Assembly: GCA_030267565.1 (NCBI GenBank)
Contig: BRXU01000001.1
Location: 8,690,501-8,754,500 of the forward strand
Length of the DNA: 64,000 nucleotides
Source of the DNA: Pleodorina starrii
Taxonomy: Eukaryota; Chlorophyta; Chlorophyceae; Chlamydomonadales; Volvocaceae
Direction of reading: 5' to 3'
Numbering within the stretch: the first letter of the stretch is position 1; every line of letters starts with the position of its first letter. A program made the translations under genes and the position numbers. This document shows, in pieces, positions 21,320 to 32,800 of this stretch. Under the pieces are notes generated by a model. The model saw nothing but the letters and a program-made list of their open reading frames with translations. It did no database searches and had not been told where the DNA came from.

Positions 21320-23682
21320 AACCCGAATGTCCAATCCGCGACGTCAACACTTGGCGCGAGTATTTTGATGCGTTGTATAATAACGAGGTGAATCCGTTTA
21401 ATGAGGTGCGGTCGGACTATATTCTGAACCTCATCAACGGGCGCCCCCTTGCAGCGTCCCGCGATTGGGCAGGTACCGAGAGCGTAGCGCAAAATCAGAG
21501 GGTTGTTGCGGCGGCGTCTCTGAGTGCTCCGTTTACCCTGGCTGAGGTCATTGCGGCGTTGAAGTCGTTACGCAACCATAAGTCACCAGGCCTCGAGCTG
21601 GCACCCGCGGAATGCTACAAATACGCCACTCGTTCGATAGAGAACAAAGAGGAGTTTGTCCTTGCGCCCTATCTGCTGCGTCTTTTGGAGCATATTCGGT
21701 CGACTGGGGACTATCCCAAGCAGTTCGAGGTTTCGGTCATCACCCCTCTTCACAAAAAGGGCGACGCGCATGACCCGAGCAATTACCGCGGTTTGGCTGT
21801 CGGCGGGGCTCTCTCTAAGCTTTACGCGTTTTTGCTGGACCGGCGGTTGAAGGCGTGGGGAGAGGGTTGCGGAGCGCGCAGTCCTTACCAGGGAGGTTTC
21901 AGGCCCAAGCGTGGCACCATGCATAATTTGTTTCTGGTGCGGCACCTTACGGACCGTTGCCGTAGGGACCATCCCAACGCACCGGGCCAGGGGCTCTTTA
22001 TCTGTCAGATCGATTTTGAGAAGGCATTCGATCGGGTGAATAGGGGCTTATTGTGGACTCGCCTTGAAGAAAGAGGGGTCAAGGGCGCAGCGCTGGAGGC
22101 CCTGAAGCGTTGTTACGAGCGGGTGGAACTGCGGATCAAAGTGAACGGCGCGACGGGAGAGGCGTTTCCCTCCTCACAAGGGGTGAAGCAAGGTTGTCCA
22201 ATGAGTCCTACGCTGTTTGGGTTTTTTGTGGAAGGTTATGCCGATTACGTTGACGCCCTGGATGTCGCGCTCCCAGTTGCCATGGCGGCTCAGGATTGCA
22301 CTAACGTGGAAGGCCGTCGCGTGCCCTTAGCTTTATACGCGGACGATCTAAGCCTTTTTGCTGCGACAAAGCGTCGTTTGATGAGCCTGCTTGCAGCGCT
22401 GCGGGAGTGGTCGGAAGCGTTCGGTCTTACCGTTAATGCGAAGAAGTGCGAGTTGCTGTTTTTCCACCCCAATGCCCAGGTCAGGAGCCACTTTTATGCG
22501 ATCAGCGACATGGCTACTATGCGCGTGACGGAGGACGGGTTGCCGGCGGTCCGACCTATCACTTGGAAGACGCGCGCACGCTATCTCGGGCTGCATTTTG
22601 GTCCTAACAGCGCTTTCTCGTCCTGCACGGACGAGCTTTATGCTGCGGGCCGGCGGGCCATGTTCTCTCTGCTTAGCAAGCTGCGTCGGCAGGGGCTGTT
22701 GCTCCCCTCAGTCGGTATGAAATGTTTCAACGCTCAAGTTCGCTCTGTTCTTTCGTACGGTTCGCAGCTATGGGGCGCTGACTTGGTTTTAGCCATGATC
22801 GGGAGGGGTTTCCCGGCTAACGATGCTCCGCGTTCTTGTTATTTTGAGGCCGCTATCCGGGACCGTATGGTCAAGCTGCAAATCTCGTTTATGAAACAGC
22901 TGGTCGGAGCTGCCGTTCCACCCCTGCAGTTGTTGTTTAGAGAGCTCGGGCAGATGCCTCTACAGTTGCATTGGGCTGAATCCGTTTTTCGTTTTTGGAA
23001 CAGTTTGGTGGAGGACACTAGCAACGTGTATCACAGCGCTTTTCGTCATGAGATCCGTTTGGCTTTGGAATCGGATCTGCAGGCAGACGGTTGGGGCTCC
23101 AAGGTCATTCGGGTTCTGAACCTCTTAGGGCACGACTGGGGCGAAGAAGCGGCGGCGGGTAACATGGACACTAGGGTTAGGCGTTTTTCGGCGTGCAGGC
23201 TTGACGTTGAGGCGCTGATGGACACCCTCAGGGGTCGCGTCAACGACGATTGGGGCAGTGATAGGTTGGCGGTGGACCCGGGCGCTTTCGTTTCGGACGG
23301 CAGGAAGCCTGGTGTTAAGATGTGCCGTTACAAGCACTGGATGGGGTTACCGAAGCAGTTCGAGGGGTACATCCCGCCGGCGCACCACCGTTCCTTACTT
23401 CGTTTTCGTTTGTGTGTGTCTGACTTAGCGATTAATAGCGAGAGCAGCAGGTCTAGGGAGCTTCGTGTGTGTAAGGCGTGTCGCTCTAATGGTGCTGTGG
23501 AGGATGAGAAGCATTTTCTGCTGGAGTGCTCTGCGCTTGCGTCTGCGCGGCAGAGGCTTTGGGATTTGGGTGTGCCCGTTGGTGCGTGTGTTAACGATGT
23601 CATGCAAGTTGACGACCAGCGTGGTCTTGCGAGTGCTATTTTCGAAATGTTCCGCTTACGGCGAGAATGCATCTCTGCGTAA
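21271..23682 (+). CDS. LINE copy 2 reverse transcriptase ORF
   Basis: 803 codons with the same RT motifs (IDFEKAFD, QGCPMSP, YADD) and C-terminal zinc knuckle. I see four amino-acid differences from copy 1: Y for S in LSYGSQLW, and three near the C terminus (CKAC, VGAC, final Ala). It keeps the more typical tyrosine and is probably the better copy. As in copy 1 the frame lacks an ATG at its upstream end. Confidence 0.93.
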   Translation: MQGRPRALWRQLSQGLKPECPIRDVNTWREYFDALYNNEVNPFNEVRSDYILNLINGRPLAASRDWAGTESVAQNQRVVAAASLSAPFTLAEVIAALKSLRNHKSPGLELAPAECYKYATRSIENKEEFVLAPYLLRLLEHIRSTGDYPKQFEVSVITPLHKKGDAHDPSNYRGLAVGGALSKLYAFLLDRRLKAWGEGCGARSPYQGGFRPKRGTMHNLFLVRHLTDRCRRDHPNAPGQGLFICQIDFEKAFDRVNRGLLWTRLEERGVKGAALEALKRCYERVELRIKVNGATGEAFPSSQGVKQGCPMSPTLFGFFVEGYADYVDALDVALPVAMAAQDCTNVEGRRVPLALYADDLSLFAATKRRLMSLLAALREWSEAFGLTVNAKKCELLFFHPNAQVRSHFYAISDMATMRVTEDGLPAVRPITWKTRARYLGLHFGPNSAFSSCTDELYAAGRRAMFSLLSKLRRQGLLLPSVGMKCFNAQVRSVLSYGSQLWGADLVLAMIGRGFPANDAPRSCYFEAAIRDRMVKLQISFMKQLVGAAVPPLQLLFRELGQMPLQLHWAESVFRFWNSLVEDTSNVYHSAFRHEIRLALESDLQADGWGSKVIRVLNLLGHDWGEEAAAGNMDTRVRRFSACRLDVEALMDTLRGRVNDDWGSDRLAVDPGAFVSDGRKPGVKMCRYKHWMGLPKQFEGYIPPAHHRSLLRFRLCVSDLAINSESSRSRELRVCKACRSNGAVEDEKHFLLECSALASARQRLWDLGVPVGACVNDVMQVDDQRGLASAIFEMFRLRRECISA

Positions 23683-23861
23683 AGTTGTGCTTGGCATCTA
23701 TCTTTCAAGTTATGCCATTCGTCTGTGCTTCTCCTGTATCCTGACGTTACATCGCTTCTTTGGCTACTGTTTCTCTTGTTTTCGTTTGCTTTTCTGCTTG
23801 GCTGAAGCGGTTCATGAGCCTCCGGGTTCGTTTGAGCCGTACGAGCTCGTTGAAGCTTGTA

Positions 23862-23862
23862 A

Positions 23863-23913
<51 letters not shown>
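23862..23913. repeat. (ATC/CAT)n tail of LINE copy 2
   Basis: A perfect trinucleotide run directly after the 3' hairpin and AAC. It takes the place of a poly(A) tail in this LINE. Confidence 0.95.
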
Positions 23914-25787
23914 GCCAAATGGAACTATCATCAACTCTCTGAACTGAATGCGAACATGAATGTCGTTGCTTCGTAGTTTCTGCTCGACGCATGAACAGGT
24001 TATCAGAATCAAAGAGGATGAATTACTCAGCCGAGTGCGATGACACACCGAGCTGCATACACTTATATTAACTTTAGTTCATTTTCAGTAAATCTTCATT
24101 CGTGAATTTGTGCAGCTCACCCTAACAATTCGAGTCCACTATACGACGGCAAATTGCGCAAATTATGGGGTGATCCAAAGACCGTTAATTACCTAGAATG
24201 GGAAATGGGTAAACTGCGCGGCCGAAGGCCGCGAAATTTTTGGAACCTACGGCATTAAAAGCCTTGCAAATTTGTGCAAATTCGGGGCAAGATCGCGTTG
24301 GAAGGATATTTTGTTACCAGCCTGAACTTCCTTACAAGCAGGGTATACGATCAGAAAGAAGGAATCAAGGCGAATTTACTGGCGGGCCCGGTTAACGCCC
24401 GGCAGTGAAACCGGCGAGTACGAAGGTTGACACCCACCCACCGCCCCCCCCCCCTTCGGCAAGGGCGGATAACCCGCCCACACCCATACCCGCGCACGTA
24501 CTGTCTACAAGTGAGACTGCAACAAATCCCCTAGATGATGTTGCTGGTGTTCTGTGGGGTTTAATTGTAAGGACTTGCCGAATTTGTGCCCCAGTCAAAC
24601 CACAACTTCGAGTTCGTTCATTGCTGTCCAAGTCACAAAACACAAACACGCGGCGTAGATGTGGAGGCGTACGCCCTCGGAGGCGTATGCCTTCGGGGCA
24701 CAGGGGGCTCGGGGCATAGGGGGCTCGGGGAACAGGGGGCTCGGGGAAAACGGGCACGGGAGCAGCAGTGCAGGGTTTTAGGGTCTGTGTAGCAGCAGCG
24801 CGGCGCCCCGGCAGTGCAGGAGAGCAGAGGAGGACAGCAGCTGCAGCGCAGAGGGGGCCGGACAGCTGCTGCAGCGCGGCACCGTCTCCTGCGGACGGTG
24901 CGCCGCCCCGGCAGTGCAGGAGAGCAGCAGCTGCAGCGCAGAGGGGGCCGGACAGCTGCTGCAGCGCGGCACCGTCTCCTGCGGACGGTGCGCCGCCCCG
25001 GCAGTGCAGGAGATCGGGGAGGGGGCCGGACAGCTGCTGCAGCGCGGAAGGGTTGCAACGGCGAGGGGGCTGTGCAGGCGCTCCGGGTCTGCGTGCAGGC
25101 GCTCCTGCGTGTGGAGGCGCCGAACCCCACTGTTGATCTAGCGCTCAAACTCTTTGATTCTTGGCTGAGAATAAGTTGTTGTTTCACAGAATGACGCTAG
25201 GGAACCCTTAGAAACAAGGCATTTTGACATGTCTGTCAGGAGTTCAGATTTCGCGCTATAGCCGGAAACCTCGCTCAATGCGATCATGCTGCCTATAATA
25301 AATAATGTTAGTGGCAAATTCTGAGGGCTGTCAAAACGGAACTTTGTGTGCGAGCGGCGCCTAAAGTTGCTGAAATCTTAGGAGCTATTTACAACATTGA
25401 AAATGACTTAAGTAGAACGTAAGTATATTGGCAATGGAACAGAATTGAATATATCGAATTCGTGTGAAGTTGTGCGAATTTGCGCAAATTCCCCCCTGCA
25501 CGAATTACCCCATTCTACGGCAGGGTCATTCTACGTTCGAACAGGCAATTACAGCGTTCCTTCTTGCTTCTTTTACACAAATATTATTTTATGTATTAAT
25601 CAGGCTCGAACTGTGAAGGTGACGTAAGATGTGGCAGTCCTGCCGCGTACCCGCAGTACGCGTGGTCTGTGGTGTTACGAGAGACTCTTCACCCGACGAG
25701 CCACCAATACAGTATCACCTTACTTAAACTCTTTAACACTTTGACAGCACGCCGCAAAGAACGCTATGATGGTATCGAAGTGGTAGG
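23914..25787. other. Non-coding, partly AT-rich stretch with hairpin and GC-rich repeats
   Basis: No gene is recognised. It holds a perfect CGCGGCC-GAA-GGCCGCG hairpin (24217-24233), several copies of a motif close to GCAAATTTGCGCAAATT (about 24149, 24264, 25475) and a GC-rich tandem repeat (24811-25050). It may include the left end of the KDZ element, but I could not find terminal inverted repeats. Confidence 0.5.
24811..25050. repeat. GC-rich 90-100 bp tandem repeat, about 2.5 copies
   Basis: Units begin GCAGTGCAGG at 24811, 24911 and 25001. Each carries GCAGCTGC palindromes, and the first two carry a CACCGTC/GACGGTG stem. The third unit is truncated. Confidence 0.85.
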
Positions 25788-28700
25788 ATGTCCAGGCAAA
25801 AGCATCGTAAGTCTCTTTTCGCGGATATAGAAGACGATGACCAAAAACAAACAACTCGTGTTCCAAAGATTCCTTGGAAACGGAAGACGCGTGAAGAAAT
25901 GCTTGAGGATCACGAGCCTGCGCCAGTGAAAAAACGCAGTCGCCCCGGCCCGGAGTACTATGCTGAACTTACGCGCAGTGCTGCTGAGTCCGCAGCAGAG
26001 CGTGCGGCAGCGCGTGCCGCGGCGCCGGCTTTGCCGCCTGGTGATGCTGATCCCGGTCTCGGCGCCGCTGCGCAAGGCACGATGACGCTGAGGGGGCATA
26101 CGATGACGGATCCGACGAACCTGGCATCGCTTGGCAGCGGCAGCCGCCAGCACCCCGCCAGCACCCCCGCCCACAAGCCCCAGGGACCACCCGCAGGGGC
26201 CCCGTCGCGGAAGCGAACAGCCGGCAGCACGCCAACTGGTCACGGTCGTACTGCAACTTCGGTCTGCACGGGTACGCCTATCACGGCGAAGGTGCCGCGA
26301 GCTCAGCATCCCGCCTCAAAGCCAACCTGGAAGCCGAGTTCAACCAACGAGTACAAGAACGGCTACCAAAGCAGTGTCCTCAGTGCCTTTCGTCGGACTG
26401 GGCAGAGCGCGAGCTGTCACCCCCATCGGCCTCCACTGAGGCAGCAACCGGGGCGAAAGTCCGCTTCGTGTCATTGGACGGCAGCGTCGAGGTTCCGTAC
26501 CCGTGCTTCAAGTGCCGTCACTGCCCAGCGCAGCTGCCAACTGTGCGGCAGCTTCACCCGATGGAGATTGGCTGCTTCCCAAGCACGCCCGACCGCCCCG
26601 CCGCTTGGTTTGACTCACGCTTGATGCAGCACGTGTGCTTCCTTCGTGCGGAGAGTCCCTGCTCCGCCTCGGCGTACTCCAAGACGCTCCAACGTCACCA
26701 CGCGGCCAATGGGCTCCCCACTCCGGCGGGCATCACAGACGCAGTGGGCACTGCAGCCGCGCATTGGGATAGGGTGCAGAGCCTCATGCGTACCTCGGAG
26801 TTCCTGGGTGTGGAAACCTTTTGTGCCGCTGGCGGAGGCGGCAGCTCAGATACCGCAGACACTGGGCCGGTGGGACGTGGGGCCTGGACGGACTGCCCGG
26901 CTTGTTGGCGGCAGTGTGTCGCCGTGTCAGGTGATGCCTGCATGGGCTTACGGCGCTTCAGGGCGGCTGCAAGTGGCTCTCTCGACCTGCTGCCCCTTGC
27001 CGCTGGTGACTTGTTCATCCCTGAGCGACTGGTGGTCGAGCGACTAAAGCAGCGTGGGAAGATGGCAGACCCTGATGCCGTGTCGTGTTCGGAGTTCAAG
27101 GCTGCCAAGGTCTTTGGGCGGCGCGCTGCCAACTACGACCGCCTGGGCGTCGCTGCGTTTGCCTGCCGGCACGGCTTTGTCCCAGCCATGGTGAGCCTGC
27201 ACACGGAGGAGAACTTCGTTTATTACGAGGTGCTACTGGAAGCTCTGCGGCAGCGGATGGATCTACCCTCCGTCAAGGCGGTTTTCCTGGACGTGGCCTG
27301 CAAGTTCGAGGGCTACTACAACAAGTGAGTGCCTGGGGGACGGCGTGGGTATGGCATGGGTTTGTTACGAGGGGGAGACGTTGGCGATCCGCAACATTGA
27401 TGTGCATCTACTCCCATGCGTGCTTCGGTTGTTGCCTGTCGTTTGCCTGACTCCTGTCTACTATGCCGGGGTCCCTCTTCATCTCAGGGTGTTCCAAGAG
27501 CTGAACTTGCCCGCGGGTCTGCCATTCGCAATCGGGCCATGGCATATACGCCCACACAACCCCGAGTGCAACGTGCGCTACAACTCCCGCTATATGCCCG
27601 GGCTGGGGCTCACGTTTGGAGACCTAATCGAGCACCTCTGGGCGGACATTCGGAGGCACTGGTACATCACGGCGTACATGTCCCCTGCCGCGCGACAGGA
27701 CTTCATCACCGGCTTGGTGAGTACTCTCAATGGTTGCTCATAATGGTCGGTCGATCCATGATAGGCAGGGCCCTGATCACGGTGGCCCTCCATTTCCTTG
27801 CGCGGGTGCGTGATCGCCACCGGAAAAAGGAGGAGGGGCTTGCGCGGCAGCTGCTTGCGGGCATGCGGAAAGCGCTGAAGCTGAAGGCGGAAATCGAGGG
27901 CAGGTAAGCCGTATAACCGTGGTCGGGTGCGCCCTGCTTCGGCGTGCTACACTGACAGTGTTTAATGTGATTGTACAGGCTGGCACTGGCGGGACACACG
28001 CTAACGCCGGTTGGCATGACGAATCCGCGTGATGAGATGCTGGCGGAGGCGGAGCGGTTAGCTGCGGCCCAGGCAGAGCGCATAGCCCAGGCGGCGGCCC
28101 AGGCGGCGGGACCATCAGGAAACACCACCGTCCCCACGATCCAGCATCAGCGTCCTAATGCAGCGGTAAGCGGTCCGCCACCTGCCACCTGCCTGCGCAC
28201 CCATTGCTGAAGCCTTACAGATCCCCGTAGGGAGTTAAGTTCCGTTCACTGATTTCGCTTGTTTGGCCCCTTACCATCTGCCAACCCTAGGGGCGGAAGT
28301 CATGGCGGCGCACCTACCATGAACTGCTGGACCGCTTCTACACGCTTGACGGTGCCCTGAAGTCCAGCAACACCCAAGGAGGCGTGGACAACCGTGCTGA
28401 GTGGTCCAAGCTGAAGGTGGAGCTCGAGGCGCTGGAGAGGAAACACAAGGTCAAGGAGCGGTGGTCCCTGGCTAGCGCCGAGTTTCAGGAGGCGGCCATT
28501 GAGCAGAAGGCCTATGAGATAGCACGACAGGAGCGTGCTGCGTCGGGGCTCGCTGCAACACTGGCTGGCCTTCAACACCGACTCTACAACCGGCGCTCCA
28601 TGTCGCTCACCAAGAAGGAGTGCACCAGGCTGGGCCAGGGCTGCTCAGCCGCCAAGGCAAGTCTGCTTTTGGCGCTGGGACATGTTAGGCGCTGGCTGGG

Positions 28701-29508
28701 AAACAAAGCCGAGCTGTCCTGGGTCACATACAGCGTGGCGGATGTCGATAGGGTGATCGCCTCACTGGAGGGTGAGGCCGCTGCGCTGGTTGTTGATCCT
28801 GAAGAGCAGGGTGGCGGGCAAGTTGGCGGGATCGATGCACGTGGCGCACGGGCCCGTGTGCGTCTGCCATGGGAGGGGGACGATGTGATGTCGTGGGATG
28901 TGAGGGAGGTAGATGATCTCGTGCAGCGCTGGCTCCGGTGCGAAGAGGAATGCACCATCGTAGAGCGTGAGCTCCGCGACATGGTCGTCTACTACACGCG
29001 CAAGCTGGCACTGCTGCGTGATCGGAAGGAGGCTATCGAGGGGCACATTGCCATTGTGCGCCGGGCCTTGAGTGATGGAGATCAGGTGGAGGGCGATCAG
29101 CAGCAGCGGGGCGGGGATGGGGGTCAGGAGCCCGGGCAGCCTGGCGGGACTGATCCCTTGAAGCTCGCAGTTGTGGAGGCCTTTCATGGTCGCCAGATTT
29201 TCCTGCGGCAGGAAGGGTTCAAGCAAGCCGCTTTGCTGGGGGAGGCGTGCGCCGTGCTGGTGGGAAAGATCGCGATTATCAAGGAGGAAGTGGGGAGGTT
29301 GCAGCGGCTGCTGGATGCCGCTACAGCTGCCCAGGAAGAAGCGCGTGCATTGTGGGGTGGGCAGCCGACAGCGGGGGATGTTCCCGGGTCTGACGACGAC
29401 GCGGCCAGTCAGGACGCCAGTGCAGATGAGGAGGAGCCGATTGCATTTGGTCAGCTTTTTGAGATTGGGGATGAGCCTCTGGGTGAGGATGAGCTCGCAA
29501 TGCCGTAA
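25788..29508 (+). CDS. KDZ-family (Kyakuja-Dileera-Zisupton) transposase
   Basis: Probable exons: 25788-26040, 26184-27324, 27488-27716, about 27765-27903, 27979-28165, 28291-29508. The phases of 1/2, 2/3, 4/5 and 5/6 agree; junction 3/4 does not with the obvious sites. The N-terminal part is basic. A CPQC and C/H-rich part follows, then the KDZ core: VSLDGS (first acidic residue), ACRHG, FLDVACKFEGYY (second), GPWHIRPHNPECNVRYNSRYMPGLG and FGDLIEHLW (glutamate). A coiled, charged C-terminal region with an acidic end follows. KDZ transposases are RNase H-fold DDE enzymes described from algae and fungi. The 3/4 junction may be a cryptic splice site or a lesion. Confidence 0.85.
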
Positions 29509-29888
29509 GTGCATGTTCTGTGTCGTGACATGACGGACTCTGTACATAACGGACTAAGCATGACAGACTAAGCATAATTGGGTTAGGCATGTCGGTTGGG
29601 CTGCGACGGTGCCGCAGGCCTACCCTGGAGACCCATGGGCCAGGGGACGGCGGCTGGCAAAGGTTGGACTTTTGCAGCAGAAACACGTAGGGTACCGTTT
29701 TCAGACATGGGGAATCGATTGGTGAAGTCAGATTTGCAATTTGACCGACATGCCGGGAGGCGACTTGGGCTGCGACGGACTGGGCGGTCGCGCTCACCTG
29801 CCATGGCACTGCTACCACCCCTTCCTTCTCACCCCTCCCACCTCGTCGCCACACTAGAACGCTGCTGTCCTTGGGACCAAGGGGCTTA
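29509..29888. other. Gap between convergent transposase and companion gene
   Basis: 380 bp with no ORF of interest. It should hold both 3' untranslated regions. Confidence 0.5.
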
Positions 29889-32800
29889 CTACTGGCCGAA
29901 GCGACGGGACATGTACAATCGCCTGTTGCCTTGCCGGCTTGCCTCCCGGACCGGGCGGTCAAGCCCACCTGCCGTGGCACTGCTACCACCCCTTCCCGGC
30001 TCAATGTGTTCCTCCTCACTGTATTCCTCCTCCTCACTGCCTGCCTCTACAATCCCAGCTCCCTCGCTTTCGTCCTCCCCTCCCCTCTCCTCCTGCCCCT
30101 CAGCTCCCTCCTCGTTCTCTCCCTCGTCCTCATCGGCCCTGCTGTCCTCGCTCCCGCTCTCCTCACTCGACAGTGCGCCTCTCGTTTTCCGGCTTGCACC
30201 TACAGTCACGGACACAACCGGGAACATGGCTCAGTCAAAGAAAGCATGTCGTATTGCGCGCTCAATGTGCGGAATAGTTCACCAAGCCTCTTGTAGTTGC
30301 AATGCACGGCTTAGCCTAACTTCGACATCATAAGCAGAAACGAGCTAACAAGTACTTACGTGCCTCGAACCCATGCAAGATCAGTAAGCGCTTCATAGAC
30401 GTAGACGTCCAGCCGCCCGGAATCACCGCGCATAGCTGTACGTACACGTCTGACCCGGTAATGCCCTGGTCCAGGTTCCGCTTGTACCAGTAAGCGAGCT
30501 GCTTCTCCTGGTTGGGAGGTGGACAAGGGTGCGACACGGTTGTCACCAAAGGATCAAAGGGTCCCAATTGTAACGACACTACCTTAAATGGCGCTCTCCA
30601 TTCCAAGAATAGCCCCTCACCAACCTGGTTCGCCGTCAGTGTCCGCCACTTCAGCCCACGCGCCTTGAGCTCCTTGACCAGCTGCTGCTCGGTAATCGCA
30701 AAGCCCGGTGTATCGTCAAGGTATTCCACACCGTCACGTGTTACCAGCTCAGGGCCCCGACCGAACGGGCCCCCGTTGCTCAGACAGCGCAAGAGATGCG
30801 GAAGATTCGACTTCGACGAATTGCAGAACTCAAACATCCGGACCAGCTGTGCCGACTGCGAGTCTGTGAGCTGCACACGTGGGGTCCGCCCACCGCGGAG
30901 ACCACTCCGGCTCGCTGCTCTCCCAACGCCCCCACCTGTATGTATAAGAAGTGTATTAGACGACAAAATAGCTGCAAGGCCCATTTCCGTTGTCGTTGCA
31001 GAGCGCAAGCGGTTTGCCAGCTGCCATTTGGGTGCAACCGCCTATGGGGTACTCACCAGCATTAGCGCGGCCGACTACTCCCAGCCCCCTGTTCTCGCCG
31101 TAAGCGCCAGGGGCAGCCTCAACTCCCTACACACGAAGGGCAAGTCGGTTATTTGTAACGTCATTCGTGCACAAGAGATGTAAGCCCCTCTGAGAACCAC
31201 AGCTTATGCCTCGCGCCCAGTGATGACTTTCCCAACATTTCCTCCCTTTGCTTACCGCTGCACGCTTCAGCTGTTGGAGGAGCACGACCTTGGATGACAC
31301 CGTGTCGTGCACCCTCATAACTGCGCGCTTGATCAGCTGCAGCTGTTTCCTGTTGAAGAGGTCCAACTCGCTGCTCTCCACCGCCCGCCTGAGCTCCTCC
31401 ATGTTTGACGGCAGCACGTCTCGCGCCTGTTGAATGCTACGGTGGGAACCGCCGCCTCTGCCACGCCGCCGCCCACGAACCACGGCGACAGGTTCGGTGC
31501 TGGGTCCTGCATCGTAATGGGACGCTGCACGCTGCCCGTTCACCGCCTCGGGATCCACCACAGGCGCCACCGCCGCCCCAGCCGCCAAGGTAGGCGCCAC
31601 CGCCGCGCCGGCACGAGGGCCGGCTGCCGCCAAGGTAGGCGCCGCCGCCGGGTCGGCACGTGGGCTGGCGGCCGCCATGGCAGGCGCCGCCGCCGCGCCG
31701 GCACGAGGGCCGGCTGCCGCCAAGGTAGGCGCCGCCGCCGGGTCAGCACGTGGGCTGGCGGCCGCCAAGGTAGGCGCCACCGCCGCGCCGGCACGAGGGC
31801 CGGCTGCCGCCAAGGTAGGCGCCACCGCCGCGCCGGCACGAGGGCCGGCGGCCGCCAAGGTAGGCGCCACCGCCGCGCCGGCACGAGGGCCGGCTGCCGC
31901 CAAGGTAGGCGCCGCCGCCGGGTCGGCACGTGGGCTGGCGGCCGCCATGGCAGGCGCCGCCGCCGCGCCGGCACGAGGGCCGGCTGCCGCCAAGGTAGGC
32001 GCCGCCGCCGGGTCGGCACGTGGGCTGGCGGCCGCCAAGGTAGGCGCCACCGCCGCGCCGGCACGAGGGCCGGCTGCCGCCAAGGTAGGCGCCGCCGCCG
32101 GGTCGGCACGTGGGCTGGCGGCCGCCATGGCAGGCGCCGCCGCCGCGCCGGCACGAGGGCCGGCTGCCGCCAAGGTAGGCGCCGCCGCCGGGTCAGCACG
32201 TGGGCTGGCGGCCGCCAAGGTAGGCGCCACCGCCGCGCCGGCACGAGGGCCGGCTGCCGCCAAGGTAGGCGCCACCGCCGCGCCGGCACGAGGGCCGGCG
32301 GCCGCCAAGGTAGGCGCCACCGCCGCGCCGGCACGAGGGCCGGCTGCCGCCAAGGTAGGCGCCGCCGCCGGGTCGGCACGTGGGCTGGCGGCCGCCATGG
32401 CAGGCGCCGCCGCCGCGCCGGCACGAGGGCCGGCTGCCGCCAAGGTAGGCGCCGCCGCCGGGTCGGCACGTGGGCTGGCGGCCGCCAAGGTAGGCGCCAC
32501 CGCCGCGCCGGCACGAGGGCCGGCTGCCGCCAAGGTAGGCGCCACCGCCGGGTCGGCACGTGGGCTGGCGGCCGCCATGGCAGGCGCCGCCGCCGCGCCG
32601 GCACGAGGGCTGGTGGCCGCCATGGCAGGCGCCACCGCCGCGCCAGCACGAGGGCCGGCGGCCGCCATGGCAGGCGCCGCCGCCGCGCCGGCACGAGGGC
32701 CAGCTGTCGCCAAGGTAGGCGCCACCGCCGGGTCGGCACGTGGGCTGGCGGCCGCCAAGATAGGCGCCACCGCCGCGCCGGCACGAGGGCCGGCTGCCGC

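Larger units (their letters stand above)
20674..23913 (+). mobile_element. LINE copy 2, head-to-tail with copy 1, long CAT tail
   Basis: Same start, ORFs and 3' hairpin (23840-23861) as copy 1, shifted by 3202 bp. Its tail has about 17 ATC/CAT units, against about four in copy 1. The 5' hairpin recurs at 20770-20794. Differences from copy 1 cluster in the last 350 bp and near the 5' end, while the middle is almost identical. Confidence 0.9.
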
